Origin: Pseudooceanicola aestuarii
Lineage (GTDB): Bacteria; Pseudomonadota; Alphaproteobacteria; Rhodobacterales; Rhodobacteraceae
Length of the DNA stretch: 64,000 bases
Assembly: GCF_010614805.1 (NCBI RefSeq)
Contig: NZ_JAAFZC010000003.1
Coordinates: 62,001 to 126,000, forward strand
Reading direction: 5' to 3'
Both the position numbers and the translations under genes were made by a program. Below the pieces are notes generated by a model, which did no database searches, had not been told where the DNA came from, and was given only the letters and a program-made list of their open reading frames with translations. This document shows positions 63,023 through 64,000 of the stretch, piece by piece (the stretch's first letter is position 1; the number at the start of each line of letters is the position of its first letter).

Positions 63023-64000
63023 TCAGACCTTGCCGGTCTGGCGCATGAAATCATGCAGCAGGGCGCCGATGCGACCGCTGTATTTCGGATCCTGTTCCGA
63101 AATCTCGTCCACGACTTCCAGCGACTTGTGGCGCATCTGCTCCAGAACCGCATCCTCCATCATGGAGATCTCACCGCCCGCCTCGTTGACGAAAGTGTCC
63201 ACGCCGTTCAGATCGGCCTGCATGATCCGCGCGGAATAGATGCCGGTGGTGGCGCGCACGGCATCGGTGACGACCTGCTTGTGATCCTCACCCAGGCGGC
63301 TCCATTTGTTCGCGTTGACGAACACTTCGAGGTTGGTGGGGCTGACCAGATCGGGCTGGACGATGTAATCCGTCACTTCCTGGAAATTCATGCTCATCCC
63401 GCCGGAGACGCTGCCCCAATGGGCCGCGTCCACGATCCCGGTCTGAAGCGCCTGATAGAGTTCCCCGCCCGCGACGGAGACGGGGTTGGCGCCCATCTTC
63501 TCCAGCACGCGCGCGGCGGTGCCGGTGGTGCGGATCTTGTAGCCCTGGAAATCCTCGGCCGTGCGCACCGGGCGCTTGCCGAACAGGGTCACGCCGCCGG
63601 CGCCGATCGGGCCGACCTGGTGGATGCCGCGTTCGGCATAGGCTTCGCGGATGATGTCCAGCGCGCCCATCTCGTACATGAAATATTCCATCTCCGTATT
63701 GTTGGAGAAGGTCGCCAGGTTGCCGTTCAGATGGCCCGCAGCGGGGATCTGGCCGACCCAGTAGGCCGGGAAGGTGAACGCCCCGTCAAGCGCGCCCTGC
63801 GCCGACGCCATCAGCGAATCCCCGGTCGAGACGATGGAACCGGGGGCATGGGTCTCGATCACCAGTTCGCCATTGGTCGCGGTGGTCACGCGGTTGGCGA
63901 AATCCTGAAAGATCGCGTCGTAATACCAGGTGCCGGTGGGAAAATGCGTCTGCATCCGCCAGGTGGTCACCGATTGCGCCGATGCAATGGTCGCGGGCGC
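63023..64000 (-). CDS. TRAP transporter substrate-binding protein, DctP family (5' end outside window)
   Basis: Periplasmic binding protein of the TRAP importer; 325 residues are visible and the frame is open to the right edge. The last visible part, TIASAQS followed by VTTWRMQTHFPTGTWYYD, looks like a signal-peptide cleavage region and the mature start, so only part of the signal peptide is missing. The GTG at 63970 is therefore a valine codon, not the start. Family features: GYKIRTTGTAARVLEKMGA near visible residue 155 with the conserved Arg that pairs with a carboxylate, and GGELYQALQTGIVDAAHWG. This form (TTW, G-x-x-M-A) resembles TRAP proteins for oxo or hydroxy acids. It lies 71 bases before the small permease. 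Confidence 0.9.
   Translation of the reverse strand, partial: APATIASAQSVTTWRMQTHFPTGTWYYDAIFQDFANRVTTATNGELVIETHAPGSIVSTGDSLMASAQGALDGAFTFPAYWVGQIPAAGHLNGNLATFSNNTEMEYFMYEMGALDIIREAYAERGIHQVGPIGAGGVTLFGKRPVRTAEDFQGYKIRTTGTAARVLEKMGANPVSVAGGELYQALQTGIVDAAHWGSVSGGMSMNFQEVTDYIVQPDLVSPTNLEVFVNANKWSRLGEDHKQVVTDAVRATTGIYSARIMQADLNGVDTFVNEAGGEISMMEDAVLEQMRHKSLEVVDEISEQDPKYSGRIGALLHDFMRQTGKV

Noticed and set aside
1..64000. CRISPR arrays, tRNA or rRNA genes, insertion sequences, phage genes, conjugation genes
   Set aside because: I looked for regular repeats, cloverleaf-like stretches, transposase or integrase motifs and T4SS proteins and saw none in this window.

Overview
The window is GC-rich, densely coding DNA with short overlapping operons. 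It most likely comes from an alphaproteobacterium of the Rhodobacterales. The main reason is a complete repABC replication and partition module at 28.1-31.8 kb, so I read the whole window as part of an extrachromosomal replicon (megaplasmid or chromid) loaded with nutrient-uptake and catabolic operons. I saw no rRNA, tRNA, transposase, phage or CRISPR signal.

Layout. 0-1.8 kb: the end of a TRAP transporter (small and large permease). 1.9-16.0 kb: a livHMGF-type ABC importer followed by an acyl-CoA synthetase. Divergent from it is an enoyl-CoA hydratase / acyl-CoA dehydrogenase / acyl-CoA ligase / GntR operon, and then a two-subunit biotin-dependent acyl-CoA carboxylase. Together they look like an acyclic-terpenoid (atu-type) or methyl-branched acid degradation route. 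16.1-17.9 kb: an AraC regulator and a glutathione S-transferase, separated by a palindrome-rich spacer. 17.9-25.6 kb: a complete histidine utilisation cluster (hutF, hutIHGU, hutC) of the formylglutamate type, with HutC-like operators at two promoters. 25.6-28.0 kb: a DUF1612-like HTH protein and an orphan amino-acid-type binding protein. 28.1-31.8 kb: repC, repB and repA, with an antisense-RNA locus and twin palindromes next to repC. 31.9-35.6 kb: a molybdenum hydroxylase of the isoquinoline oxidoreductase type (iorAB) with a diheme cytochrome c and a small membrane protein.

35.7-64 kb is a large amine/peptide and sugar-acid catabolic region. It holds two complete dipeptide/oligopeptide ABC importers. 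One is combined with a class III aminotransferase and an AroE-like dehydrogenase, the other with a penicillin-acylase-family hydrolase and an amidase. It also holds a split transketolase, a second class III aminotransferase in an operon with an OtnK-type (DUF1537) kinase and an OtnC-like class II aldolase, a short-chain dehydrogenase, GntR and TetR regulators, and a TRAP transporter that runs off the right edge.

The most interesting signal is a palindrome, TTGATATATCAA, found as two perfect copies between the divergent split-transketolase and GntR genes. Degenerate copies lie in front of the acylase/ABC operon, the dehydrogenase, both aminotransferase operons and the TetR gene. This suggests that about 17 kb of apparently separate operons form one regulon. 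I infer that they import an N-acylated or amide-linked amino compound, release and transaminate it, and feed the oxo-acid into a kinase/aldolase route. The substrate is unknown.
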